64,000 nucleotides of DNA, from assembly GCA_023053545.1 (NCBI GenBank), contig JAKZAN010000006.1, positions 501,001 to 565,000 of the forward strand, written 5' to 3'. Made by a program: the position numbers and the translations under genes. This document shows, piece after piece, positions 1-11,172 of this stretch. The notes under the pieces were generated by a model. That model did no database searches. It saw only the letters and a list, made by a program, of their open reading frames with translations, and was not told the DNA's origin. This DNA comes from Lepidurus packardi. Its lineage: Eukaryota > Arthropoda > Branchiopoda > Notostraca > Triopsidae. Within the stretch, counting starts at the first letter, position 1. Every line of letters starts with the position of its first letter.

Positions 1-288
1 TCCTTTTCTTTCGGTAGCAATAACAATGTTATTTCTTACCAGTAATTTTTTTCGTTTCATACATTTACAGCCCTAGTCTGAAAATATAGAAGGAATATTT
101 CCCAAAAATGACGAAATCTTTTAGAAAGTAAAAAGATCAGCAGAAATCAGATCATCTGCAGCAATGACAAAACTAGTCATCCCATTATTCACGGACATCT
201 TTCAAATACACTCTCAGTGTGTATTACGCACAAATATACGTCACACATCAGAAATCAATTAAAAAATAAAAAAAAACGATGGACTTAC

Positions 289-2104
289 CTATACTCGTAA
301 TGAAAGCTGGTGACAGGATGACGAAGAAAGGGAAAGTACGCAATATCATCAAATTAGCTAGCTGGTGAACCACATTGCAGACTAGCATAGGGAACGGGAA
401 CGGCTCAAAGATAAAAAGTCCTAATTGGATCACCAAATTGGCCTGCGGGGATACAAAAGCAAATAGAAGGTAGCGGACATAAAGACAAGATAAAGGCAAA
501 GAGATAGAGAGAGATAAAATGAGAGAAAAAATAAAAGAACTCATTATGAAATGGTTTACAAAAACCCCAGGCAATTTGCAACGAATTACTGAACATTTCT
601 CAGTTTAACTCAATTCAAAGAAATGGAAAGAAAACTCAGGAACTTACCAAAATTAGGATCCGGATGACCTTGCCGGTAGTGACTGTATACTCTTCCACCA
701 TTTCTGCCAAATAGTAAAGCCCTGATGCTAAAAAAGGAGAAAAATATAAATTAAAATTAATTAATTTATCGTAAACTTAAACAATGAACAAGAAAGAGGA
801 AAGGGAGGATTTATGGATCATTTAGGTAACATTTGCCCAATTCTAAGCTTTGATTTTAACTCTATCCACAAGCTACAGCATTACTGCGGCGCCGAAGAAA
901 AGGTAAAAGCCTAAGCGGGAGTAACGCTACAACTCCCGGGTAAGCGAAACACCGTTGGGGTCAGCTCGTCGCCAGCCTTTACACGTGCATACCCCGGAGT
1001 AGCGCGACGGGACCGGGGTAGAGCAACGCCGTTTAGTCGGTTCCTTTTCTTGCGCGACGGGTGAGAGCAAGCCGGAGCAACGCGACAAGTCCGGCGAGAG
1101 ACCATGGGAGAAAAGCAGGGTTTCAGGAACTTGGCGAAAATTCCCAGACTATTGCTCATATTTTTCTCTCCGTCGAATGTTGAAACAAGAAGAGGAGGAA
1201 AAAACGGTACAGCAATTTCATGGACTTCATTTGAAATGAGTCCACATAAACATAACTTTTCTTTTCGTTCTCCATTTTTTGTTTTTTAGCCAATGGTTTT
1301 CTGGTGAAGGTTTTTGATCCATGCTTATCAGGTACAAAGGAGAACTAAGCTGGGATTTCTTTCTCTTTTTTGTATTCGTTTATTTTCTCCCTCTCTGTGT
1401 TTAGTTGCGTGGGAAAATGCCGCTCCTACCAAAGATGGAAGGTTTAGAGAAGGAACGGAAAAGCCCTCATTCCTATTGATTTCTGTGGTAAACAAAAACT
1501 CGTTAACTTTTTTAAACTCGTCCCAGAACGTAAAATTTGAGCCCGAGATCCTTAATTGCCCCAGGGGAATTCCTGTTGGATGGGTTTCGAGACTAGGTAA
1601 GAAGTGTTCGATACGTGCAACAGATGGCGTGGCTAAAGCTTAGCTTTTTGGTATTTACACGTTAAGAATTTAATCTCCAGAACTTTTATTTCTGAGTTTA
1701 AGAAACTCGTTATTTCAGGTAACTTATGGTCAGCTACTGTTGCAATAATATCAACAATATCTGGATAATATTTATTTATTTTTTAGACTCAACAGGTAGT
1801 GTTTTGATAGTGTTGTGGATCTGCATGCGTTTTAACTTAGATTATCGGTGTTTTGTTATATAAAAGCACACTTTTCTCAAAAAAGATCTTGGTATTACGT
1901 TGCGACGTAAGATTGCGCTGCTTTAGAAACTTAAACTTAGCTTAAAAACGTAAACAACAATGAAACTACAGTAGACGTAAGCTAAAATTTCTCAAAGTGG
2001 AACCCAGAGAGAAGGAATGATGATGGTGACTTACCAATGGCTAAAGTGACGAAACATATTTGAAAAAACATAGAAAAGAGGCTAAGGATGAATAAAAACC
2101 ACAT
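289..2104 (-). CDS. TEX261: TEX261-family membrane protein (SVP26 homologue), 3' end outside window
   Basis: TEX261/SVP26 proteins are multi-pass ER-Golgi membrane proteins; the yeast member acts as a COPII cargo adaptor. Three minus-strand exons join in frame: 2104-2035, 727-648 and 442-289. Exon 1 begins MWFLFILSLFSMFF, as in animal TEX261 (MWFMYLLSW...). Exon 2 gives SGLYYLAEMVEEYTV, close to the family signature AGLYYLAELIEEYTV. Exon 3 gives LFIFEPFPFPM and LRTFPFFVILSP, matching the FERFP and LQTFPF segments. Each exon is flanked by GT and AG. The last donor, at 288-283, leads to exons that should lie left of base 1; I found no matching coding in 1-240. Intron 1 (728-2034) is long and contains a GC-rich CCGG-type repeat. 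The gene is head-to-head with COG7, with 584 bp between the two start codons. Confidence 0.85.
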
Positions 2105-2688
2105 TTTGTCTACTTAAAAAAACGTCATCAAACCAAACCGGCAAAATAACAATGTTTTGGTACACGTGCGAGTGTAAACACACCTAAAGCGCGAAAGGCG
2201 GATCGGTTCAAAGTTAAAACCCCTCATTCGCGGTTTAAGCATTTAGGCATTAAGCGACTTGACATTTAAGGAGTTTTCGGGGTTAAGTCCCTCATATAAT
2301 ACAAGTTTAGCGTATTTAATTAATAAAACATTGAGTTAATTTACTGGTTCTAACTATAACCAGTTAGTTGTAACCTGTGGAATTACATTCGATATTAACT
2401 GTTTTATTAGCCAGCACTTGTTAGTTAGAGTTCGCTACTAACAGTACGCATTCTGAATCCAAGCAGGCTAGATAAGCTCCGCCTCCACGAGTTGCTATGA
2501 TACGCTTAGGAGCTTGCCCCAGCTCGTGACGTTACAGTTTGTTTGGGACACGTCTTCCCATGATTTGAATAAAAAAAACACACACGTACCTAATTGACGC
2601 TTAAAAAAATTTCCTAAAAACTAACATTTAAATATCAAAACCTTTGTAGTTTAGTATAGGAAGTGTAAATGTAATATAAAACCGCGAC
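2105..2688. promoter_or_regulatory. Shared divergent intergenic region between TEX261 and COG7
   Basis: This 584-bp stretch separates the start codons of two divergently transcribed genes, so it should carry both promoters. I see no clear TATA box at the expected distance from either start and no long ORF. The assignment as a bidirectional promoter rests on gene geometry only. Confidence 0.5.
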
Positions 2689-5600
2689 ATGGTTAGTATA
2701 TGCGTCACATTTAAGCGGGATATCTGCAATTAACCGTTATTTTTATAACCTTTAGGATTTGCGACCGTTTTCTGAAGACGTTTTCGACGAAGTAAAATGG
2801 GTTAATTCCGTCTTTTGCTCTCCAGACCCTGGAGCGAATCATGAGGTATACTAACTCTACAAAATCTACATGTTAACAACAAATTCCTCTCTTTTTCAGG
2901 CATTGGCGTCCTCGTTAGTCATGAAACTCCAGTTGTGCATTCACGAGATCAATAATGCAGTGGAAGAAACGGCCAATCAAGTCCTCCAGAGCTTACCTAG
3001 AGTAGTCCGAGACGTCGAAGCCTTAACCCAAGAAGTCAGCGTCTTCCAGCAAAAACTCCGACTCGTCAAGGACGAAATCACCGAAGTACAACACAAAAAT
3101 ATACCAAAAAAACTTGCACAAATCTCTTGAAATTCACTCTCAGGTTGAAAAGGGTACCGCTGGATCAATGGAAAGCCTGGTTTCGTTAGAAGACATGAAG
3201 ACCAAAGTGCAAGCCGCCAATAAAGCCCTCAAAGAAGCCGATAATTGGACGACTTTATTAGTCGACGTCGAAGAAGTGAAAATTCGAAAATTTAATATCC
3301 AAAATAACTTTTTTTTTTTTTTAATTTGAGCAGCTCTTTGAATCTGGAAATACAGAAGCACTCGCCCAACGTTTAAAGAATCTAGCGCAAAGTTTAACCT
3401 TATTAGGACACGTATCGGACTACCAAAATCGCGTTTTGCAATTAGAAGGATTCCGGAATCGTTTGGAAGCGTTAGCGAGTCCTCGATTAGTCTCTGCTTT
3501 AGGTGCTGGCAACGCAGGTGAACCTTTTACAACATTGAGGACCTTCATATAAGCAAAATTTAACTTTAAAAAACAAAGAAATTAAACAAAATAAAAAATA
3601 AATTAATTTTTTTCTTTTTTTTCTGTACCCAGAGCAATGCAAGTTCTTTGTGGAGATGTTCAATGACATGGGTCGCTTACCTCAGCTCTATAAGTACTAC
3701 CATCGATGCAGGAAGTCGGCACTGGTGCAAAAATGGAAGTTATTACTCGAAAATGACGAAGAATGCATAATTGATTGGGTGAATCAGTATTACGTGTTCC
3801 TGGTCAACGATTTCCATGATCAAGTAACCTCTCTCTCTACTTTCTGAACCAAATCGCTGAAGGAATTCACTTGATGCCTTCAAAGAAACAAAATGAAGGC
3901 CAAAAAATTATGAAATTTAAAAAAAAAATTGAGTCATTAATTATTGTTCTTTTGGATGTGAAATTAGATGCGCTGGATGCAGCAAGTCCTTCCCACGACC
4001 ATCCCCAAATCGCACTTGCTAATTGACGTCTATGCAGACGTGCTGACGTCACTTGATCCCTCGCCGGGTTATTGCGCGGAGGCGTGGCTTAAGCTACAAG
4101 AAGACCGGTTGCAAGGCTTGGAACTCTGGGGCGAAGCAATCCAGCGAGCTGCGTCCAAAATGGAACAGGCTTTCAAAAGCGTTGATGAAGGTTTTTTTTA
4201 ATTTCATTTCATTTTTTTTCTTCATTTCATTTTTTTTTTTTTTTTTTTTTTGTGATGAATTAGATTTGATGGTGTCTAAACATCAGGCGTTAGCCGCTGC
4301 GATCTATTTGCCTTTCAAATCCCAGTTATCCAAGTATGGATCCTATGAAGCGGAATTTTTCACTCGTTATTTAACGTCATTGCCCAATTTCAGCTCGGTA
4401 AAAAAAAAAGAAAAGAAGTTAATAACTTTAATAAGCTATCTTTAAGTATCTGCAAGTATGCGTAAATTTTGAAAAATTTTGTTTAATATTTTTTTTTATT
4501 TTGTAGAGTTCGCAGGAGAGTTTGAGCACTAAAGCGCAACTTTTGTCACGGTCGATCAATCAAGCATTGAATTGTGTCCACGAAGCGGTTAAAAGATGCC
4601 AGAAATTAACGCGTGGGATTGGTTGTCCTGCTCTAATCAACGCCATTAAGGTATAATCTCTTCGACTTTTATTTTAGAATTTTTTTAGGATTTTTTAAAA
4701 AAATTTTAGATTTTTTTTAGATTTTTTTTATAGTGCAGAGGCTTGAAGGCGTGTTTCCAACTTATTTATTTTGTCAGTTATTTACAAAAAATCGCATTTT
4801 ATCCCTTTTAGTTTAGTTTTAGTTTTTTTTTTTTTGAAATTTTTCGTCTTTTTTACTTTTGGAGTGTTTTTGGAGTATTTTGAAATTTCTCAAGTTTTCA
4901 TCTTCAAGATTTTCATCTTTTGGATTAACTTTTCTTCCAATTTTTCGTCTTTCAGACGAATTTTTCGAAATTTTTCGAAATCGATCCAAATTTTTATTTT
5001 TCAGGATTTTTTCACAAGATACTTGGATAGGTTCCGGACCGTTTTGACGTGTTTGGAGCAAGCAGCTGGGGAAGAATGGACTCGTTTGCATAATTGCCTT
5101 TCCTTTGTTCAGATTACTGGTAATAATTCTTTGAACTAATTCCTTAACAACGAAAAAAAATCAAATTAAAAAAATAGAAATGATTTCACCTTGAATGAAT
5201 TCTATTCATTTTTTTAAAGGCGAACTACTCTTGCAGTTGGATAGTTTGGAGAGTACGTTAGTGGCCAACGTGCAAAGTAATTGCAGGAAATTATTGCAAG
5301 AGAATCGGAAACCTTTCCAAGACTTTCTGCGCTTATTATCCGATGATCAGAACACACTCAACGTGAAGCAATGTCTAGAACGCGCCAATCAAGGTATAAA
5401 TCTGTACTGTAGTTAAGGTATGATCTGTATTTAGTCTCACTTGAGTTCATTTGGGAGGCAAAGGAAAGCTGGAAACGAAAATAACGATCTTGGACCCCAA
5501 TTTTTAGGGAAACTTTTGGCCGAAGTGGATGAGCAAGCGAGTATGTTAACCGCTGACGCCCAGAAAACGACGTACACCGTCTTATTCCAGCCCATTCAGG

Positions 5601-6279
5601 TCCAACTGAACCTCCTCAGCTCCTTGGACTTGCAGAACACAGCCGGCGCCAGTTTGACGCCTGATTTGCCCTCGTTCAGCCTCTCGCCGCAAGAATACAT
5701 CACCCAAATCGGGCAATATCTCATGATGCTGCCCCAACATATGGAGCCGTTCCTGCTCAATGAGAATCCGGCCTTACATCGAGCGCTCCGGCAGCTAGCT
5801 TTCCCACATTCCCAGAGCAGTGACGTCACGATCGACATGGGCAGCGCGGCAGACTTTGTTTTGCCCTGTTTAGCCCGAGGCACGGCTCTAGTGCTCGTAG
5901 AGCGCATGCTCCAGATCCCGAGTCTGAGCGCCCCAGGCGCTAAACAGCTCGCCGCAGATATCAGTAATAACTTTGGAAGAAATTTTCTTTTGATCTTTTC
6001 ATTTTTTCAAATTTTCTTTTGATCTTTTCATTTTTTCAAATTTTCTTTTGATTTTTTCAACTAAAGGGAACGTAACGGTAATACTTTGTTTTAATACTAG
6101 GTTATTTTGGGAACATTTTGGAAGATTTGGGATTGTCTCTGTTGGAAACTTTGATGCAATTGAAGGAACTTTTCCAAAATTCGGCAACGGTGGCCGAGTT
6201 TCGGGTGGCCAGTGTGGGGAAACCTGCCCGGTACGTGACGGCAGTACGGGCGATGCGAAATTTGCCATCTTTGGACTAG
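2689..6279 (+). CDS. COG7: Conserved oligomeric Golgi complex subunit 7
   Basis: COG7 is a lobe-B subunit of the COG tethering complex, which retains Golgi glycosyltransferases by intra-Golgi retrograde traffic. Thirteen coding exons join in frame: 2689-2691, 2756-2845, 2900-3085, 3144-3275, 3334-3517, 3633-3823, 3968-4190, 4264-4397, 4507-4650, 5005-5119, 5220-5393, 5508-5963 and 6101-6279. They total 2,211 nt, or 736 aa; human COG7 has 770. Recognisable segments are FSEDVFDEVKWVNSVF (family N-terminus), LVMKLQLCIHEINNAVEET, LSPQEYITQIGQYLMMLP and a C-terminus of the family type, VTAVRAMRNLPSLD. The start is inferred: the conserved N-terminus opens directly behind an acceptor, and an ATG followed at once by GTTAGT lies 64 nt upstream. 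ATMIN follows about 1.4 kb downstream on the same strand. Confidence 0.92.
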
Positions 6280-6628
6280 TTTTTTTTTTGGGGGGAGGGG
6301 TTTGGAGTGGCAAAGCGTGAATCTTTGAATTATTGTATAAAATGTATTTGTTAGACATGAATAAGTTCTTTGAGGTTAAAGGAATTGTGTTTATTAGCTA
6401 GTAACGCGTTTGGTGAAGAGCTTACAAGCGGTAAGAGTAATGTAGGGGAACTGAGTCTAAAGCTTTTGACGTGGCTTCGTGCAAAATCATGTCAAAGAAA
6501 TCTGCGGGATGCAAAACAAACGGAAGATTTAAATAAGCATTTTTGAATGTCTTAAGTAATTGATGACAGATTGGTTTGAAGCCTGATTTGCATAAAACCT
6601 ATGCGTAACGTTCTAGAAAGAAATCCTC

Positions 6629-6671
6629 AAGAACAGATACTACACTTTGATCTTAGCCAAAAGGCCGAGAA
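6629..6671 (-). pseudogene. Truncated 5' fragment of U2 snRNA
   Basis: On the minus strand this 43-nt block reads TTCTCGGCC...GTAGTATCTGTTCTT. That is the 5' part of U2 snRNA, including stem-loop I and the branch-point-pairing GUAGUA. The first few bases of U2 are altered, and the match ends immediately after UUCUU, so the Sm site and 3' stem-loops are absent. It cannot make a working snRNA. Truncated U2 copies usually arise by reverse transcription of the RNA. Confidence 0.85.
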
Positions 6672-6873
6672 CGCTCCTACGATTCGCCCAGAAACTACCG
6701 GACGGACCAATTACGAAACCAAAACACGGAAGGTATAACACTTGCTCCCAGAGAATGATATCTTACAAGAATACTTACCCCATATCGGACAAATCCATGA
6801 ACAAAAAAAGGCTGCGATGAACCTCATCATTCTTCAAAAATGGCAAAAGAAATGGTCTGACGCATCATCAACA

Positions 6874-6933
6874 CTCAGAGACTTACATGTTACCCCGACC
6901 TTATAAGGTCGGGGTAACATGTAAGTCTCTGAG
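6874..6933. repeat. Perfect 60-bp palindrome
   Basis: Two 30-bp arms, 6874-6903 and 6904-6933, are exact reverse complements with no spacer; the centre reads CCTTATAAGG. Outside the arms the symmetry stops abruptly. Such a sequence can extrude as a cruciform and is also a known form of library or assembly artefact. Confidence 0.95.
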
Positions 6934-7678
6934 ATTCTACTGACTAAGTAGCGGAAACTACTTATATGCGCAAAGAACTGCGCATTCAAGAAAAAAACAG
7001 TTCTGTGATACAAGAATTCGAATTCGAACTACGCGCCATTCCAACGACTTTTATGATCAACTGTGCCTTTATGGAAAATCCAGGTCTCAGAGCAAAGAGC
7101 ACTTAGTATAGAGCCAACACTGTAGTAGCGGCTCTTGAACTGTGCGCCGTGGAAGATATTATAATCCCATTAATTGAGGTCTATTCATGTAATCATTCGG
7201 TGCTTACTAACTCTTCGGTGCAATGTGTACTTATTAAGCAGTTTTTCCATAACACATTTAGTAACTCCAAGTATACGCTTCATTTCATTTTTTCTTAACA
7301 AACCATCGTAACGTACCCTCTGCGCGCTGCAGCAATTAGATTGGCATTCAAACAAATCTGCCAAACGCAAAATGTTGAAGTATCGTCTCCACACTAGATC
7401 CTTATCCTAAACGTCATATTCATTCTCGTAAGGGCGTTTCTAAGTTTGTTGAGAAAAGGTCTCTGTTGAAAAAGCACAAAAGTCACGTTTAGCCTTGACA
7501 GATGACCGATTGTATGCTATTCGCCGTTCACGTTTTACCCCATCCAATGTTTTGTTTACAATGCTAACCTGCATGAAGCGCTTAAATCAAATAAATTTTG
7601 AGTAATTCTAGTAACCAACCATGATTTTCTTTTATATTTTCCTATTCCTCAGTACTCAACACATGCACCCCTAAATAC

Positions 7679-9146
7679 ATGTCTAAGCTAAACAGAATCT
7701 ACAAATGCAGCTTCCCAAACTGCAAATATGGGCCAGGAACGACCAAATCTTTCTCCAAACCAAAATATTTAAAGCAGGTATTTATGAAAAATCCCTAAAT
7801 CTAAAGTCTAATCGTCTTTATCTCACAATATTTCAGCATGAGGACAAAGTCCACGCCGAGAAAACCCACATTTGTCCCACTTGTCGAAAAGGTTTCGGCT
7901 CCAATCAGCTGTTAGCCTCCCACATGAAAGCCTGTGGCCAAAACTTCCCTTGCGATTCCTGCAACAAACATTACACAAGCTACGAAGCCTTATTAACGCA
8001 TTTAAAACGTAACAAACATGAATCGAAGCTCCAATCCCTGAAAAGAAAGCCAAGCGTACCTCCATCCCAACCAATATTCATAATCCTCCCTCAATTAACC
8101 TCTATTAACCCGCCAGATACTGCTAACAACACTGTCAAACCCAAACATATTGCTCCTATTCTCCCTAAACCATCCACCATGCATTTTATGGCAGCTATGG
8201 CTCTAAGCGAGCTGGCAGGTTCCGCTGATCATCGTTCGTTTCCTTCGTTCAAATCGGTAATTGAGGTTGGCACCCAAACCGATAGTTTATTTCATCCCGG
8301 AAAATTCCGTGTGCCAAAACAAGGTCTATTAAGTTGGAACACCTCATTCTAACTAACTCTAGAGTACTTATAGATTTTTTAAAATTTTCTTTCACAGATA
8401 AAAAGGTCAAACAGAGCAAATATCCCAAAGTGGATGCGACAACAAGTTGTTGTTATGTGCCGCTAGATGGTAGTGCAATTTTAAACGCTGCCACCCAAAC
8501 TGATCGAAAGCATGATCACTTTCCATTCGATACTACAAAATCCGATGGAAAACGTTCAAAGAATCATTCCTGTCATTCCGAAACACAAACTAAGCCCTTT
8601 GCGGGGAAATTCGGGGAGCATATCGATATGGAGACGCAGACGGCCTTAAACCGATTATGTAGCGCCGAAACCCAAACTTGCCTATCTTACCCTAGCGAAC
8701 AGCCCCTAGTCTCTCTAGGAAGGGACAATTCGAAGCTTTACGAGCTCAACTTTGCGTTAAACCGTGATCAAGAAGAGAATTCCATGACTAACCTGGCCTA
8801 TTTGCCCTTATGGGACGATATGGACGACAAGGCAACTGCAGCCACCCAAACTGATCCTTTTCTGCGTCAGGGCGTGGTCGAAGAATCCGCAGGTGGAGTT
8901 TTGCTTTGCACTCAAACTCAAACTTGCACCGAAGAAGATTTCGAGCTTTTTAACGCTGTTAACTTGTGTCATATGGAAACCCAGACCAATTGGACCTTAG
9001 ATTCGGAACAAAATGGCGGCTATGTTGACATCGAAACTCAAACCGCGCTATCCGCGGTTTGGTGGCGTGAACTCGGACGCGAAAACCGCGGATTGTGTAA
9101 ACAGTCGTCTTTAGAAGACACAGGAACGGATCCTATGGAACAATAA
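7679..9146 (+). CDS. ATMIN: ATMIN/ASCIZ zinc-finger protein with TQT dynein-light-chain motifs
   Basis: ASCIZ is a transcription factor that activates the dynein light chain gene DYNLL1 and is itself bound by DYNLL through TQT motifs, forming a feedback sensor. Exons 7679-7777, 7837-8323 and 8398-9146 close in frame to 444 aa (human about 820, fly about 390). The N-terminus has zinc fingers equivalent to human ZnF2-4: a C-x4-C finger ending HEDKVH, then CPTCRKGFGSNQLLASHMKAC (C2HC), then CDSCNKHYTSYEALLTHLKR...H. About ten TQT motifs follow (GTQTD, ATQTD, ETQTK, ETQTA, ETQTC, ATQTD, CTQTQTC, ETQTN, ETQTA). The equivalent of human ZnF1 is not visible. The exon holding the start also has an acceptor-like CTCAG at 7648-7652, so an upstream first exon is possible. 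The gene is tail-to-tail with ENTR1. Confidence 0.88.
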
Positions 9147-9315
9147 ATAATAGCATATATTAGCCTACGTATATGATGACATTTGTTCTCTATTTGATAT
9201 CACGAGAAACAAAGTAAATACATATTGAAATCGAGACAGTAAATTGAAAGTATTTTTGAAAAGAACATGGACAATAAAGCATAGAAATTCATAAACTTTT
9301 ATTTTTTAAAGAATT
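9147..9315. terminator. Convergent 3' ends of ATMIN and ENTR1
   Basis: The two stop codons are 169 bp apart and face each other. AATAAA occurs at the ATMIN stop and again near 9272 on the plus strand. The 3' UTRs must be short or overlap. Confidence 0.6.
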
Positions 9316-11172
9316 TTAAATGGGAGGTTTCTTCGGATTATGCCACGAAACATCCTCGGGACGGTCTAGACTCTCTAAGGTTGCTGCTAAAATTCGCAAA
9401 TATTCTACTCCACCCAACAGCTCCCTAATTTTAAAAAATAATCAAAAATTATTTATTTATTTTTTTAGAATTTGAATTTTCGAAACATTTACCTAACAGA
9501 TCGTTCAGCTTGGTTGGCAGCTGTGTTCAGCTCATTCGCAGTTCGCCTCATTTCAGTTCGCAGCTCACTAGGCTCACCAACTCCTCTTAGTGCCTCATTT
9601 TCACGCCTTAATGCGTTAATTTCATTCTAAAACCGCAGTTACGTAAATTTTCTCAAAATTCCACAATTCATTCGCACAGAAAACTTACTTCTAGTCGGCG
9701 TAGTTCTATTCTTAGGGAAGAAACCTGTGTTTCAGCCACCACAGCGCGTTCCTACAAAAAAAAATAAATAAAAAAATAATTTCATTTCAATTAAAGAGTT
9801 AATTACAGTGGCTGTCCGCAAATTACTATCAATTTGCCCCACAACGCTTTCCATTACGGTAGTATCTGCCGTATCCCTTCTTCGCCGCTCTTCAATCTCC
9901 GTTTCAAGCCTCTGAACTCTAAATCACAATCAAGAATAATTAATTACTATTTATTCATTTAATTAATTTAAATCATTAACTCACTTTTCTCGCTCAGCAT
10001 GAAAACTAATTTGAATGCTTTCTAATTGCGTGCGGAGCTCCGCGTTCTCTTGGAGTACCTTACAAAAAATATAAAAAAATATAATAAATAAAAAAAAATA
10101 TAATTAATAATTAAAAATTACACTTGGAAATTACGCCTAATTAAAAGAAAAGCTCACGTTTGGCCATTGGTTACGGTCATGTCCAAGTCCATTTTCCGCC
10201 AAAATTTCCACAAAGCGTCCATTTTGCATGGGACCGTCTGACAAAAAGTCTGGGAGCGAAAGTTCCCCATTTCCAAGCCCCTCCCCTTCCTCATTTTGCC
10301 TGGGGCTGCTGACTGCAGCCACATCGAGGTCGACTTCGGCTCGGGGCGTGCCACAATTGGCTAAATCGAAGGGAATCGGCATATCCCCAGCAGCATGGAT
10401 AGGACTCCGGCTTCGCGAGACCACATTCGGAAGATTATTCGGGGGAATTGATGACGTCATCGGCGGGAGCGTCGATGGGAGTTCCAAAGGGTTGTTATCA
10501 AGTCGCTGGGAGAGGGAACTGGGCTGATCCATGGTTAAATCGAAGGGCATAGGACTAGAGGGTACTTGTGAAGGCAGACTTGAACGGAAGTGCTCGCTTG
10601 AGTTGGCCTGATCCAAGTGATCTTGGACGAAATCAGGCAATCCACGCTGGGAGTGACTGGAATTTGAACCGCGTCGAGGTTTAAAGTGGGAGGAGCCAGA
10701 ATTCCGTGTTTTTGCTCGCGCACCGCCATGTTCCCATGAATTGGGGGCGGGGTCAGGGGAAGGGGGGGAAATGGGGGGGTTTGTGTTGTTTACATTGTTG
10801 CTCCATGACAGGAAATGGCGAAAAGAGAAAGGGTTTTCTTCCCGGCGTAGTTTAGAGCTACTTTCGCTCGATTCGACGGTTTCGGATCCTAAAAGGATAG
10901 ACAAAGACATCTAGCGATATTGGAAAGAAACTGTCTAGAAATTCTAAACCAATTAGAAATTTTGCTTGAAATTAATGTGTGATTTTAGAGAATTTTGGTT
11001 TTAAATTACCAAATTTATTAAGTTATTGAGCTTATTTGTGGCGTGGGAGCTAAATAAGTGTAATAAGGGTTTTACCTGGAAGAGAATCATTGTTTTGGAC
11101 GTCATCAGAGTCATCTTTTGAAGCATTAATGTCCCTTTCCCCTGTACTATCTTCGCCGTTCCAGCTCGCCAT
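9316..11172 (-). CDS. ENTR1: Endosome-associated trafficking regulator 1 (SDCCAG3)
   Basis: ENTR1 is a coiled-coil endosomal adaptor linked to retromer-dependent recycling, cytokinesis and ciliogenesis. Seven exons on the minus strand join in frame: 11172-11076, 10888-10158, 10058-9985, 9918-9807, 9751-9689, 9626-9493 and 9424-9316. They total 1,320 nt, or 439 aa, almost the human length of 435. Two landmarks support the call. One is REENPFSFRHFLSWS in exon 2, matching human ANPFSFREFLKTK. The other is the C-terminal coiled coil ending in ELLGGVEYLRILAATLESLDR, equivalent to human QLVSGAETLNLVAEILKSIDR. The middle of exon 2 is low-complexity, rich in Ser, Pro and Asn, and poorly conserved. 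The start MASWNGEDSTGERD is the first in-frame ATG of exon 1. Confidence 0.85.

Larger units (their letters stand above)
6280..7678. other. Intergenic stretch COG7-ATMIN
   Basis: No convincing gene lies here. It holds a truncated U2 snRNA sequence (6629-6671), a perfect 60-bp palindrome (6874-6933) and a short open plus-strand stretch just before the palindrome with a KWQKKW motif. That motif recalls the C-terminal end of some retroelement polymerases but is too short to call. The mix suggests old retroelement debris. Confidence 0.5.

Noticed and set aside
1..240. Search for the last TEX261 exons
   Set aside because: No segment resembling the conserved TEX261 C-terminal half is present in any frame; the exons must lie outside the window.
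6720..6903. Possible retroelement polymerase C-terminus (KWQKKWSDA)
   Set aside because: Only about 60 open codons with one suggestive motif; no catalytic block, no ends. Kept as a hint only.
7185..7394. 69-codon minus-strand ORF between COG7 and ATMIN
   Set aside because: No family resemblance, no splice partners, atypical composition.
7400..7490. Possible upstream zinc-finger exon for ATMIN (FVEKRSLLKKHKSHV)
   Set aside because: The frame lacks the paired cysteines and a proper donor, so it cannot be the missing first zinc finger.
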